A stretch of 64,000 bases of DNA from Cyanidium caldarium (taxonomy: Eukaryota; Rhodophyta; Bangiophyceae; Cyanidiales; Cyanidiaceae). The position numbers and the translations under genes were made by a program. Positions 18,029-26,991 of this stretch are shown here, piece after piece. A model generated the notes under the pieces. It saw nothing but the letters and a program-made list of their open reading frames with translations, was not told where the DNA came from and ran no database searches. Within the stretch, counting starts at the first letter, position 1. Each line of letters begins with the position of its first letter. The stretch lies in the NCBI GenBank assembly GCA_026184775.1, contig JANCYW010000003.1, positions 310,001 through 374,000 of the forward strand, read 5' to 3'.

Positions 18029-19417
18029 ATGATGGGTGGGGAGAGGAAGATTATGGATAGCCGTGGTGGTGACAGACTTTATGGTTGGGCGGTCTGGATG
18101 ACCGTAGGAGTGGTCAGCTCTGGGCGAGGAAGACGGGGCAGACCGCCCTCGGGACGAGCACGGAGTCGACTGAGGACCCGGCGAGCGTGGCGCGGTCAAC
18201 TCACGGCGACAGCGCGCGTGCTGATATCGCCACTGGGTTACGTGGGCGCGGCAGTGGCCTGTGCACTGCGCAGTGCTAGGCGCCGGGCTGACCCTGAGGC
18301 ACAGCCATACCCCGAGGTGCAAGTCGCCGGTGTGTATCGCGACGAATACGAGCGAGCGACCCTGCGAAAGGTCTTGCCTGCCAACGTGCAACTGCTGGGC
18401 CGCTCCCGCGACTGGATGTTGCAGGCGCGACACGCCACGCATCTCTTGCTCGGCGACCTGCGGACCGGTGAACAGGTTTGCGCGGCCGCCGATGCCTTGT
18501 CCGATGTCCAGTGGCTCGGCTGCTTCTCCAGCGTCGGCGTGTATGCCGAGGACGCTGGAGGCTGGGTGACCGAGAGCAGTCCGCTATTGGCAGCGGCAGA
18601 TATGCGTGATGCTGTGCGCGAGTGCTGCGCGCTGGAGGGGCGCGCACGACAGCTGGCCGCGCACTGGTCGGTGCCGTGTTGTATCTTTCGATTGGGCGCC
18701 GTGTACGGCCCCACACCGAGCGCGGTGCGCGGCCGACGCGGTTGGAACCGGCGCAGTGTGCTGGATGGATTGGATGAGCAGGCAGACGCGCCGGACGATG
18801 GGGTGCTGGTGAACCGCATCCACGTGGCCGACGTGGCGCGGTGGGTGCGGCAAGCGCTGCATCTGCGCAGCGCCGGCGTGTTCAACTTGGTGGATGCAGA
18901 GCCGGCCACTCGCACCCAAGTCCTGCGATATGCTCGGGAGCGGTGCTTGCAGCGGTTGCAAGGATGCCATGACACACTTGCCGACGACAGTCACAGTCCG
19001 GAGGGGAGTGCTGCGGCGAGCCGTCGGCGGCGACGTCCCGTGCGCAGCAAACGCGTCTCCCACGCGCGCGCCATACACGAACTGCTCGACGACCACGACA
19101 GGCACCTGCTCTTCCCCGCATTCCGCGAAGGCCTCACCGCCATTGCCCAAGGTAACATGGAGCCGTTCGCTTACAGTGTGTTCACGGAGTGGGTACCTCA
19201 CCCGCACGCACTCCTCGCCCTCCTTGCTGTAGCTTCACAAACATCTGTCCGTGCGTCCTGTCGTAGTGGTGCGAGTGACGTTCGACATTCCGAGGTTCTC
19301 TCACCGAACTTGACCGTCCTCTTGCGTTGGTTGACGCGCCTGCCGTGGGGCTGCCGAGTAGTCGACAGAGAGGGCTCACGCATCACCAACCAAGGTATGG
19401 CCTTCGCGGCGGCCTAA
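18029..19417 (+). CDS. YeeZ-like atypical SDR (second copy type)
   Basis: A Rossmann-fold protein of about 462 aa. After a basic leader, RVLISPLGYVGAAVACAL forms the dinucleotide loop, although the usual first Gly is replaced (SPLGYVG). Then come THLLLGDL, FSSVGVYAEDAGGWVTESSPL, matching the YeeZ signature SSTGVYG-GxWVDExSP, RLGAVYGPTP, NRIHVADVARWV and FNLVDAEP, and later KRVSHARAIHELL with LLFPAFREGL, the usual C-terminal end of this family. About 90 further residues follow that are not conserved. No YxxxK is present. The start is uncertain; 18053 or the frame start 17918 are alternatives. Confidence 0.7.
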   Translation: MMGGERKIMDSRGGDRLYGWAVWMTVGVVSSGRGRRGRPPSGRARSRLRTRRAWRGQLTATARVLISPLGYVGAAVACALRSARRRADPEAQPYPEVQVAGVYRDEYERATLRKVLPANVQLLGRSRDWMLQARHATHLLLGDLRTGEQVCAAADALSDVQWLGCFSSVGVYAEDAGGWVTESSPLLAAADMRDAVRECCALEGRARQLAAHWSVPCCIFRLGAVYGPTPSAVRGRRGWNRRSVLDGLDEQADAPDDGVLVNRIHVADVARWVRQALHLRSAGVFNLVDAEPATRTQVLRYARERCLQRLQGCHDTLADDSHSPEGSAAASRRRRRPVRSKRVSHARAIHELLDDHDRHLLFPAFREGLTAIAQGNMEPFAYSVFTEWVPHPHALLALLAVASQTSVRASCRSGASDVRHSEVLSPNLTVLLRWLTRLPWGCRVVDREGSRITNQGMAFAAA

Positions 19418-19442
19418 GTGTTTTTCGGGCGCACCGCGCCTC

Positions 19443-21743
19443 ATGCGCTGTCACGTGTTCGGTGAGGGCACCGAGGTGGTGGAGGTGCTGGCCGACGGTC
19501 CAGTGGCCGTGCCGCAGCGTGCCCTGGCACCGTCTGCGGTGACGTGTACTTTGAGCGATGAGCGGGCCGTCGCCAGCGCTCAGCTGAAAACGAAGGGGGC
19601 GGATGGAGGAGCTGCCGTACGGTGTCGACGGCTGCTCCCAGACGGTGTGCCTGCGGAGGTGCCTGCGGTTCCCGAGGCAATCTGTCTCGTGCGGCTGTCG
19701 ACAGCCGGGGAGGCGCCTACAGTGCGTTGGGTGCAGTGGTCGGTTTCGGTTGGCTTTTGCGGAGCGTTCGGCGAGCGCATACGGGAACAGTCGGGCCGCG
19801 CGGTCACCACGTTGGAGCGTCTGGCTCGGCGATATGCGCAGCGATGGACACCGAAAGACGCGCAGCACTTTCTGCCGGCGCTGGACTCGCTGCACCCGAG
19901 CCCCACGCCCGCGGCGCCGTTGTGGCCACAGCTGGTGAAGCCGACGGAGCGGCTTGGGCCGCAACGGGAGACGGAACCGACGGTTTTATCGCACGATCCG
20001 CCACCGCTCCGTCGGAATGGGGTGCACCGGCCGTCTGCAACTCCATCCGCAACAACACCTGCGGCTTCGGCAGCGACCATGCATCCTGCATCGCCAGTTG
20101 CCCCCGCAACTCCATCCGCAACAACACCTGCGGCTTCGGCAGCGACCATGCATCCTGCATCGCCAGTTGCCCCCGCAACTCCACCCGCAACAGCACCTGC
20201 GGTTTCGGCAGCGACCATGCATCCTGCATCGCCAGCCGCGCTTCCCACTTCCTCTCTGCCAACCACTTCGTCTCCTACAGTTGACAAACCGATAACGCAC
20301 AACCTGCCCACCGTCAGCACCGTCGCCAACCACACTCGCCTGAAGTTCCAACTTCATTGCACACCGCGAGCGCTGCAACACTTGGCCGACACCACTCATC
20401 GGTGGGTGCCGTTTGTGACCGGCAACGTCGCCGAACTGGGCGCGTGGAACATGAACGTGGCCAAAAAGCTGGACTACTCCGCGGATGCGGACTGCTTTCG
20501 GGCGCTGGTGCCCGTGCACTCGCCGCATCCGCCTGGCGGCCGCCTGCAGTACGCGTACTTTCTCGTGGATGACCGCTTCGGCGATCGATGCTCCTCGCGC
20601 ATCGCCTTTGAATGTCTGGCAGAGGAAAGGGCAGCGCGGCAACCCACCTCCGCGGGACCGTCTACGACCGGCTCGGCGTCGGAGGTGATGCCGCCGACCA
20701 TTCCCATCCGGAGCCTGAAGCTGCCGCCGTCACTGCCACCGCCACCGACCGCTCGGACGCCGGGCCGGGGCGTGATCGCCTCGATGCCGACCCCCGCACC
20801 GTTAACTGTGCGCGATGAGCAGGTGGACTTTGGCATCAGCACCGGCTACGTGCGTCTCCGCGTGCAGTTGCCGACGACGTCCGCCGAGTCGCTCCCGTTT
20901 GCGGATGCGTATCGAGTGTGCGTGACCGGCGATGTGTATCAGTTGGGCATGTGGCGCCAGCCAGGGCTGCTGGCGATGCGAGCCGCGCCCGAGCTCGATC
21001 ACGACACCTGGGAGATCACCATCGCGCGCCCGTGCACGCCCAGTGTGGAGTACGCCTTCGCGCTGGTGTGCCAACGGAGCGGGCGAGTGTGTTGGGAGCG
21101 GGCGGTGACCCGTTTTGCGGAATTGCGGCCGCCCACCGCGGCAGCGTCCCTGCCGTCGACCTCGTCGGCGGTGACGGAGCTGCCCGTCGCCACTTTCGCC
21201 CTGCAGTATCGATGGCAGGCGGTGGATACGGCAGGCAGCGTGCTGGTGGGCGCGTTCATCGAACCGGCCGATGTGGAGCGAGAGGCGATATCGATCGGCG
21301 CCGAGACGCAACGGCCGCTGGGCGCGTGGGTGGTGGTGATGCCGCACAACCGCCATCGGTGCACTGGCCCGGGCGAGGCGGAGGCGCTGGAGCGCGCCAG
21401 CAGGCGGTTGGGCGCGCGTCTGCTGCTGGTGCCGATTGCGGGCGATGCACTGCTCGAGCGCGCTGCCGCTGCGGCCGCTGTCGTGAGTGGCGATAGCGCG
21501 ACGGATTGGGAGAGGAACCGCTCGTATTTATTACAGGCCATACAAACTTGCGAGCACGTGATACGCCTGGGCCATGCGGTGTACGTGACCAGCGCCGGCA
21601 GTTTCCGTTACGTTTCGGTGTTGTTGGATGCGCTGATACGCCGCGAGGCCATTACGGTGGATGCGCCGGCGGTTGCGCGCCATCATATTCACCATTGTGG
21701 CATGGCCCCAGCCGATGATTTGCCGCACTCGTTCGCCATGTGA
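19443..21743 (+). CDS. Tandem CBM20 protein with degenerate laforin/LSF-like phosphatase domain
   Basis: A 766-aa protein. Two starch-binding CBM20 modules are visible. The first, at residues about 296-395, has TRLKFQLHC, VTGNVAELGAWN and LQYAYFLVDD. The second, at about 467-565, has VRLRVQLP, VTGDVYQLGMWR and VEYAFALV. Residues about 597-766 follow the order of glucan dual-specificity phosphatases: VLVGAFIEPADVE, ALERASRRLGARLLLVPIAGD, then GHAVYVTSAGSFRYVSVLLDAL (split: loop at 713-722). In active enzymes that loop is HCxAGxxR. Here there is no Cys, so it is probably a pseudophosphatase scaffold, as plant LSF1 is thought to be. Before the CBMs lies a 3 x 23-residue repeat. Role: binding of cytosolic floridean starch (inference). 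Confidence 0.75.
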   Translation: MRCHVFGEGTEVVEVLADGPVAVPQRALAPSAVTCTLSDERAVASAQLKTKGADGGAAVRCRRLLPDGVPAEVPAVPEAICLVRLSTAGEAPTVRWVQWSVSVGFCGAFGERIREQSGRAVTTLERLARRYAQRWTPKDAQHFLPALDSLHPSPTPAAPLWPQLVKPTERLGPQRETEPTVLSHDPPPLRRNGVHRPSATPSATTPAASAATMHPASPVAPATPSATTPAASAATMHPASPVAPATPPATAPAVSAATMHPASPAALPTSSLPTTSSPTVDKPITHNLPTVSTVANHTRLKFQLHCTPRALQHLADTTHRWVPFVTGNVAELGAWNMNVAKKLDYSADADCFRALVPVHSPHPPGGRLQYAYFLVDDRFGDRCSSRIAFECLAEERAARQPTSAGPSTTGSASEVMPPTIPIRSLKLPPSLPPPPTARTPGRGVIASMPTPAPLTVRDEQVDFGISTGYVRLRVQLPTTSAESLPFADAYRVCVTGDVYQLGMWRQPGLLAMRAAPELDHDTWEITIARPCTPSVEYAFALVCQRSGRVCWERAVTRFAELRPPTAAASLPSTSSAVTELPVATFALQYRWQAVDTAGSVLVGAFIEPADVEREAISIGAETQRPLGAWVVVMPHNRHRCTGPGEAEALERASRRLGARLLLVPIAGDALLERAAAAAAVVSGDSATDWERNRSYLLQAIQTCEHVIRLGHAVYVTSAGSFRYVSVLLDALIRREAITVDAPAVARHHIHHCGMAPADDLPHSFAM
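20037..20243 (+). repeat. Tandem repeat, 3 x 69 bp, inside the CBM20 gene
   Basis: Three copies begin at 20037, 20106 and 20175, each starting GCAACTCC. Each encodes 23 residues (ATPSATTPAASAATMHPAS plus PVAP). Copies 1 and 2 are almost identical; copy 3 has several substitutions and fades after about 20235. The period is a multiple of three, so it extends a Pro/Ala/Thr linker without disturbing the frame. Confidence 0.95.
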
Positions 21744-21869
21744 ATGTGCCCGTGAGCGTGCATCCGACAACACGCCAGAGCATCGACATCCGATGTCGCT
21801 CTCATCTCCACCTCCATGTTCGCACGCGATAAATATGTCCACAACCGCACGACGACGCCTCCTCCATGC

Positions 21870-22526
21870 TCACTCGTAAACGGGTGTGGCCTTTGCTTTC
21901 GGTTGTGATGCGGCCATCAGACTCAGAACGGCGTTCCAGCCCACGCCGACCACATTCACGAACAGCACTTGCAGTTCGCCGGGCACGAACATAAAGTTGA
22001 CCGTCTGCGCCGCTGGCCACAGCATCCAGTTCGCCACCAGGGCATTGGGTGCCAGTCGCCATGCCGTCTGCGCCGCCCGCTCCGGCAGGCGGTCGGCCGG
22101 TTCGCGTTCCACATACTTGCGCCCGGCGTAGTCGAGGCAGAAGAGGGTGGTGGGCAGGAAGATGGGCACCAGGCCCAGCTGATCGGCGGCCACACGCTTG
22201 CCCACCGCCCTCCACGAGGTGCCCGGAAAGCGTCTCGCCAAAAACTCGTACCAGTAGTGAGATATGGGCGCGCCCACGAAACCCATAAAGGTGGCAAACA
22301 CCAGCGTGCGCCGCAGGTTGTAGGGAGGTGTGGCAGGCCGCCGCTCGCTCGGGTTCGTGCGAGTTGATGGCGGCGACACAGGTGCCGATCGCCACTCGAT
22401 ATATTGCGCGACCACATCGCCCAGCACTGCCACCCCGAAGGCGGTGAGCGCTTTGGTCGACACTGGTCGACGCCGCAGCAGCAACATGTACTGCTGCAGC
22501 GAGGACGAGAGGCCAGTGACGACCAT
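21870..22526 (-). CDS. Mpv17/PMP22 family membrane protein
   Basis: A 218-aa integral membrane protein of the Mpv17/PMP22/Sym1 family, found in the mitochondrial inner membrane, peroxisomes or plastid envelope, and thought to form a channel. Family signatures: RPVSTKALTAFGVAVLGDVVAQ near the N-terminus (first helix), GFVGAPISHYWYEFLARRFPG, KRVAADQLGLVPIFL, and the C-terminal APNALVANWMLWPAAQTVNF with FMFVPGELQVLFVNVVGVGWN (equivalent to W-NF--VP---R-----W--YLS). Length is normal. The ATG at 22526 leaves only a short leader, so the destination compartment is not clear. Confidence 0.9.
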   Translation of the reverse strand: MVVTGLSSSLQQYMLLLRRRPVSTKALTAFGVAVLGDVVAQYIEWRSAPVSPPSTRTNPSERRPATPPYNLRRTLVFATFMGFVGAPISHYWYEFLARRFPGTSWRAVGKRVAADQLGLVPIFLPTTLFCLDYAGRKYVEREPADRLPERAAQTAWRLAPNALVANWMLWPAAQTVNFMFVPGELQVLFVNVVGVGWNAVLSLMAASQPKAKATPVYE

Positions 22527-22992
22527 AGTGAGCGATGGAAAGAACTACAGAGAGACTGTTTATTGAGCAATCAACGCAGCGGCGGTGTTCTGTACATGCC
22601 GCGTCTCTGTATACTGTCACGGGTCATCGAAGCACGGTCGCTGACCACGAAAACGTATCGACGCACCAGGGGCACTGCGTGGGCACGCCAAGCGCCCCTC
22701 TGCAAACGTTCGACCCAACCGCTCGGTGCATCCCGCATTCCGTTCCGCTGCCAAACATTGCCTCATCTCCTTCGTTCCCTCGCGTGTCCCTAAAGTGGTG
22801 ATCTCGCGGGCGCCGTTCATCGGCACGGCGAGCTGCCGCCGGGTCGCCACCGGCGGCGGGATGGTCTGTTCGTCGAGGCGCGCCGGTCCTTCTCAGCGTT
22901 GCCCGCTGCAGCACACGGCTGTGTGATACTGTGTGAACACCTGGCGTGCGTGCGTGCGTGCGTTCACCATCACCGACCATCAGCAACGAGTC
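22527..22992. other. Divergent intergenic region, 466 bp
   Basis: Between the Mpv17-like gene and the phycobilisome linker gene; presumably both promoters. A (GTGC)5-type tetranucleotide run lies at about 22944-22963, just upstream of the linker start. An in-frame ATG at 22933 would make the linker leader 20 residues longer. Confidence 0.45.
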
Positions 22993-23370
22993 ATGTTCGT
23001 GTCGAGCGCGCTCTTGGGTCAGAGGCGGGCGTTGGAGGGCACGCGCGCGTCGTGCCGCGCCAAACCGGCGTGGAGCGGTCTGCGCATGGTCGGCTACCAG
23101 ATGGACGGCAGCGGGCTGGGCTCGTTGAACCCGCTGCACTACAAGGCGTCGGCGGTGTCTGGCGACCGCCGCTGCTTTCGGGTGTCCTACGTGTTGCCCA
23201 ACGAGACGCGTCCGTACAGCGGGCGGCCGCTGGATAATATTGCTCAGACGAAGATGGTGCCGTTCGTGAATTGGTACGCGGAGCAACAGCGTATCATGAA
23301 GATGGGTGGCAAGATAACCAAGGTGGAGCTGATCAGCGGGGGGCAGCAGCGCAACTGCGGCAACGTGTAG
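22993..23370 (+). CDS. Phycobilisome small linker, CpcD/ApcC-type, nuclear-encoded
   Basis: Small capping linkers end phycobilisome rods (CpcD) or core cylinders (ApcC). The C-terminal 55 residues carry the CpcD-domain (PF01383) pattern: RCFRVSYVLPNE, then TKMVPFVNWYAEQQRIMKMG and GKITKVELISG (family: LVPYxNWxxEQQRIxKMGGKIVKVEL). The N-terminal 50-60 residues start MFVSSALLGQRRAL, with Phe at position 2 and basic residues, so they should be a red-algal plastid transit peptide. An alternative start is 22933. Whether it caps rods or core cannot be told. The presence of this gene is the clearest single sign of a red-algal nucleus. Confidence 0.85.
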   Translation: MFVSSALLGQRRALEGTRASCRAKPAWSGLRMVGYQMDGSGLGSLNPLHYKASAVSGDRRCFRVSYVLPNETRPYSGRPLDNIAQTKMVPFVNWYAEQQRIMKMGGKITKVELISGGQQRNCGNV

Positions 23371-23762
23371 GCGGTGTAGATGAGACGGGATCGGGTGTCG
23401 GAGGTGGGCATCGCCTGAAGTGCGGCTTCGCGGGCGCTGATGTGGGTGCCAGCCAGGCGCCGGCCTGCGTGCACCCGCTCGCAGACGGCAGGGCGCTGTC
23501 CAATGGGAGCTCGCGCCGCTTCGTAAAGTTTTTCGGTGTGGTTCCGTTGAGGGGGCAGCGTGAGGTTGGCGGTGCTCATGACAACCCTTGCCTCTGAGCC
23601 TCCTACTCGCTCTCTCTGTTTCGTCTTGGTCGCTGTTCCCCTCCTCCCCACGAATGCCTTCCCCGCGGCACGGTACGCGGCCCGCCGCGACGATGTGTGA
23701 TGATTCTCACGCCCACTCCAACGTTCTGGCGCAACGTCCGTTGCTGGCGACGGGTGCCCGTC
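23371..23762. other. Intergenic, 392 bp
   Basis: 3' region of the linker gene and leader of the MRD1 gene. An in-frame ATG at 23697 precedes the chosen MRD1 start. No ncRNA seen. Confidence 0.4.
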
Positions 23763-25988
23763 ATGACCCAAACGGCGGCACCACCGAGTAGTCGCTTGAT
23801 CGTCAAGGGGCTGCCCAAGTACTTGACGGAGCGGCGCCTGCGGGAACACTTTGCGCAGCATGTTTCCGACGCGGAGTTGACCGACGTGCGCATCCGCCGC
23901 ACCCGAGACGGTCGGTCGCGGCAGTTCGCTTTCGTCGGGTATCGCACTGCCGAAGCTGCAGCACAGTCGCAAAAGCACTTCAATCGCACCTTTATCGACA
24001 CCAGCCGGATCCAGGTGGAGGTGGCGCTGCCGCCGGGCTCTGAGCACGCGCCTGTGCCGCGGCGACTACGCCACCGCTCTCCAGCGAATGGAAACGCGGC
24101 AGATACGGACTCGAGGACGGCTACGCGCCCTAACGAACGACAGACAAAGGCCGGTAGCGCAGAAGCTGCAGGTCAGCCTCACAAGCGACCTCGCTTCGTA
24201 GCGGAATCGCACTTTGCCGAGTATGCGCAGGTGTCGCAGCCGCGGGCAGCAGCCTTAGCGGGCACGACAGATGCCCCTGTTGCACAGGATGCAACAGAGC
24301 ACACGCAGGTGAGGAAGTCGACGGGCAGCGACGCTGCCGATGGCGCATCGGAGACACTGCCGCATGGCACATCCCCGGCGAATGGCCGACAACAACTGCC
24401 CTCTGCGAAGACGTCCACACGCCCCGCAGAGGAGCCCGGGAGCGCACCGCCGGATGTTTTCGACACCGGACGGCTGTTCTTGCGCAACTTGCCGTACACC
24501 GCCACCGAAGAGGAGCTCGAGTCGATGTTCGGCTCGCACGGTCGACTCGCCGAGGTGCACTTGGTGCGGGATGCGCGCACGCGACAGAGCACGGGCACGG
24601 CGTTCGTGATGTTTGTATTGCCCGAGTGCGCCGCTCGAGCGATGGCCGCCCTGGACGGCACTGTGTTCCAGGGACGCCTCTTGCACATCCTGCCAGCGCG
24701 CGCCAAACGCGAGACCGGACGGGAGAACCGCTCCGATGCACCCGCGGGTATATCCTCCTTCCAGCGGCAGCGCTGGCAGCAGCGGGCGTCGGCGGCAGGC
24801 ACCGCCCAAGATGCGCGCGCCTGGAATCCGTTGTTCATGTCCGCGGACGCGGTGGCCACCGCGGTGACCGAGCGGCTGGGCGTGGACAAGCGCGCTCTGT
24901 ACGATGCAGACGCACCCGGCGGCGGTGCCAGCGGTGCCGTGCGATTGGCCATCGCTGAAACGCACTTGCTGCGGGAAGCGCGACAGTTTCTGGAGCGCGC
25001 CGGTGTCCGTGTGGATGCGCTGTTGCAGCGTCAGCGCCTTCGCACCGAGCACCGCGAGGAACAACGAGTGTCGCGTCGCACCATGGTGGTGAAGAACCTG
25101 CCGGCGGGCACGCCAGAGGCGGAGGTGCGCGCGCTGTTCGCCCGTTTCGGCCCGCTGGGGCGGTTGGTGATAGTGCCCAGCGGATTGCTGGCAGTGGTGG
25201 AGATGCTGGAGGTGGCCGATGCCAGCCGCGCGTTCCGCGACCTCGCCTATTCCAAGTTTGGCGATCAGCCGTTGTATCTGGAGTGGGCGCCGCCGCAGGT
25301 GTGGCGAGCGGAACCGGCGGCGGGCGCTGCGCAGGAGGAGGCGGGACGGGTGCTGACGGACCCCTCGGCGGACACCGCCACTGCGGACGCCGTCGGCGGT
25401 TCGCTGTACGTGCGCAACCTGAGCAGCAACACCACGGAGGAGACGCTGGCGGCGTTCTTTGGGCGGCTGGGGCGCTCGCTGCAGAGCGTCCGCATTCCGC
25501 GGAGACGCGTCGGTGCCGGTGATGGGACGGAGGTGTCGATGGGCTTCGGATTTGTGGAGTTTGGCGAACGGAGCGATGCGCTGGAGGCGCTGACTCGCGG
25601 CCACGGTGCCATTATCGACGGGCATCGCGTCGAGGTGCGGCTGAGTCGCGGCGATGTGGCGCAAGCGGCGCAACGCAGCGCGCCGCTTATGCCTGGAGCG
25701 AGCGAGCCAACGTCGACGCGTGCCGCTCACGGCACCAAGTTGGTGCTGAAGAATGTGGCCTTCGAGGCCAGCGCCAAGGAGCTGCGGCGTCTGCTGGGCA
25801 CGTTCGGACATCTGGCGTCGTTGCGAGTGCCGCGCAAGTACGACGGCTCATCGCGCGGCTTTTGTTTCGTGGAGTACGCCACCGCGGCTGAGTGTCGTCA
25901 CGCGCACGAGTCGTTGCAGGCGGTGCACTTTTATGGCAGGAAGTTGGTGGTGGAACGAGCGACCGACGACGAGGAGGAGAATCCGTAA
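23763..25988 (+). CDS. MRD1: MRD1/RBM19, multi-RRM ribosome biogenesis factor
   Basis: MRD1 (RBM19 in animals) organises the U3-containing small-subunit processome in the nucleolus. This 741-aa protein has five RRMs. RRM1, at residues about 8-90, carries the family-specific SSRLIVKGLPKYLTERRLREHF (split over the first strand and helix) and FIDTSRIQVEVA. RRM2 is at about 236-315 (LFLRNLPYTATEEEL), RRM3 at 441-510 (TMVVKNLPAGT), RRM4 at 547-640 (GGSLYVRNLSSNTTEETLAA) and RRM5 at 658-735 (KLVLKNVAFEASAKELRRL, RGFCFVEY). The five-RRM count equals yeast Mrd1. Linkers are Ala/Arg/Ser-rich. ATG 23763 lies directly before RRM1, as usual in the family. Confidence 0.93.
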   Translation: MTQTAAPPSSRLIVKGLPKYLTERRLREHFAQHVSDAELTDVRIRRTRDGRSRQFAFVGYRTAEAAAQSQKHFNRTFIDTSRIQVEVALPPGSEHAPVPRRLRHRSPANGNAADTDSRTATRPNERQTKAGSAEAAGQPHKRPRFVAESHFAEYAQVSQPRAAALAGTTDAPVAQDATEHTQVRKSTGSDAADGASETLPHGTSPANGRQQLPSAKTSTRPAEEPGSAPPDVFDTGRLFLRNLPYTATEEELESMFGSHGRLAEVHLVRDARTRQSTGTAFVMFVLPECAARAMAALDGTVFQGRLLHILPARAKRETGRENRSDAPAGISSFQRQRWQQRASAAGTAQDARAWNPLFMSADAVATAVTERLGVDKRALYDADAPGGGASGAVRLAIAETHLLREARQFLERAGVRVDALLQRQRLRTEHREEQRVSRRTMVVKNLPAGTPEAEVRALFARFGPLGRLVIVPSGLLAVVEMLEVADASRAFRDLAYSKFGDQPLYLEWAPPQVWRAEPAAGAAQEEAGRVLTDPSADTATADAVGGSLYVRNLSSNTTEETLAAFFGRLGRSLQSVRIPRRRVGAGDGTEVSMGFGFVEFGERSDALEALTRGHGAIIDGHRVEVRLSRGDVAQAAQRSAPLMPGASEPTSTRAAHGTKLVLKNVAFEASAKELRRLLGTFGHLASLRVPRKYDGSSRGFCFVEYATAAECRHAHESLQAVHFYGRKLVVERATDDEEENP

Positions 25989-26310
25989 GTGGTATGAGGG
26001 GAGTGAGAACCGTGGGACGGCGTTGATGAGGTTCAGGAGGCACCTTTAGGATATGATGATCGGTGACGGAGCGGTTGTGGGATGCATAGCGGAGTATGGT
26101 GCGTCTAAACGTGTCACACATACTTTGGGTATAAGCGACCCCCAAGTGCAGTATCTCCTTACGGAAACTTGGTGCGGAGTTGTTCGCTCTTGGCGTTCCC
26201 GGCGTCCCGCACTGATGAGGGCCGCGCACCGTGCGGCGGTGTCCGAAAAATGGGCAGAGGAATCTTATCGTGAGTCTTTCGACGCTCACAGAACTCGTCA
26301 GTGCATCGCG
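25989..26310. other. Intergenic, 322 bp
   Basis: An open frame from 26053 runs into the SnoaL-like gene but has no conserved content. Contains ATGATGATC at 26053, which by itself is not evidence of a snoRNA. Nothing else seen. Confidence 0.4.
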
Positions 26311-26991
26311 ATGGCCTTTGCTGTCCCCGCCACGGGACGTGCCTCGGCCCGCCGACGTTGCCGCGTCGGGGGACGTTCGACCATCCAAACACGACAATTC
26401 CCCCCTCGACGGCGACTGCCAGCGTGGCGCCCTTATTCTCAAGTACGACTTGAACACTCATCCGCGACATATGCCTGTCGCGACGCTCCATCAACGACAC
26501 CGCTTTCCTTTGATCCCACCTCGGTCGGGTCGGTGGTGAAGCGGTACCTTCAATTGTGGAACACGCGCGACATCGACTCCATCATGGAACTCTTCTCTCC
26601 CGATGTCGCTTATGAGGACGGCTTGTATGCCCAACCGTTTCGAGGCCGGGAGGCATTGCATTCCCATCTGACCCGTGCGGGGAACGCCCTGCCCCGCGCC
26701 TACGTGTTCGTGGTGGACGACATGGCGGAGGATGAGCAGCGCGGCCGCTGTGCGGTGCGCTTTCACCTCGAATCGACCATCACCGGCAACGCCGTGCCCT
26801 TCTCCAAGGGCATCAGCTTCTTCACGTTGCAGCATCGCACGGACGGCAGCAACGGCTGGTGGCTCACATCCGGATACGACCTGGCAGAGCCGCTGCTCAA
26901 GCCCGGCAACTGGGCCTTGTGGTTGGCCGGCCTGGCGGGCAGCCTGCAACGCGTGCTGTTCACATCGCGGTCGTCGGCTCCGAGGGAGTGA
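26311..26991 (+). CDS. SnoaL/NTF2-like fold protein, probably plastid
   Basis: A 226-aa protein. Residues about 75-215 have the NTF2-like/SnoaL pattern: VVKRYLQLWNTRDIDSIMEL, FSPDVAYEDGLYAQPFRGRE, ALHSHL, then strands CAVRFHLES and GISFFTL, ending WWLTSGYDLAEP. Such domains serve as small-molecule enzymes or binding cups; the substrate is not predictable. The preceding 70 residues start MAFAVPATGRASARRR and are Arg/Ser/Pro-rich without acidic residues, which suggests a red-algal plastid transit peptide. A C-terminal hydrophobic stretch (NWALWLAGLAGSLQRVLF) could be a membrane-facing helix. Confidence 0.75.
   Translation: MAFAVPATGRASARRRCRVGGRSTIQTRQFPPRRRLPAWRPYSQVRLEHSSATYACRDAPSTTPLSFDPTSVGSVVKRYLQLWNTRDIDSIMELFSPDVAYEDGLYAQPFRGREALHSHLTRAGNALPRAYVFVVDDMAEDEQRGRCAVRFHLESTITGNAVPFSKGISFFTLQHRTDGSNGWWLTSGYDLAEPLLKPGNWALWLAGLAGSLQRVLFTSRSSAPRE

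Noticed and set aside
24255-25811. 518-codon open frame on the minus strand across the MRD1 gene
   Set aside because: Antisense shadow of a GC-rich gene with five clear RRMs on plus; the translation has no conserved pattern and is rich in Arg, Leu and Gln typical of such shadows.
26053-26216. Box C/D snoRNA suggested by ATGATGA and a later CTGA
   Set aside because: The boxes are about 150 bp apart, with no terminal stem and no C'/D' pair; chance matches are expected.
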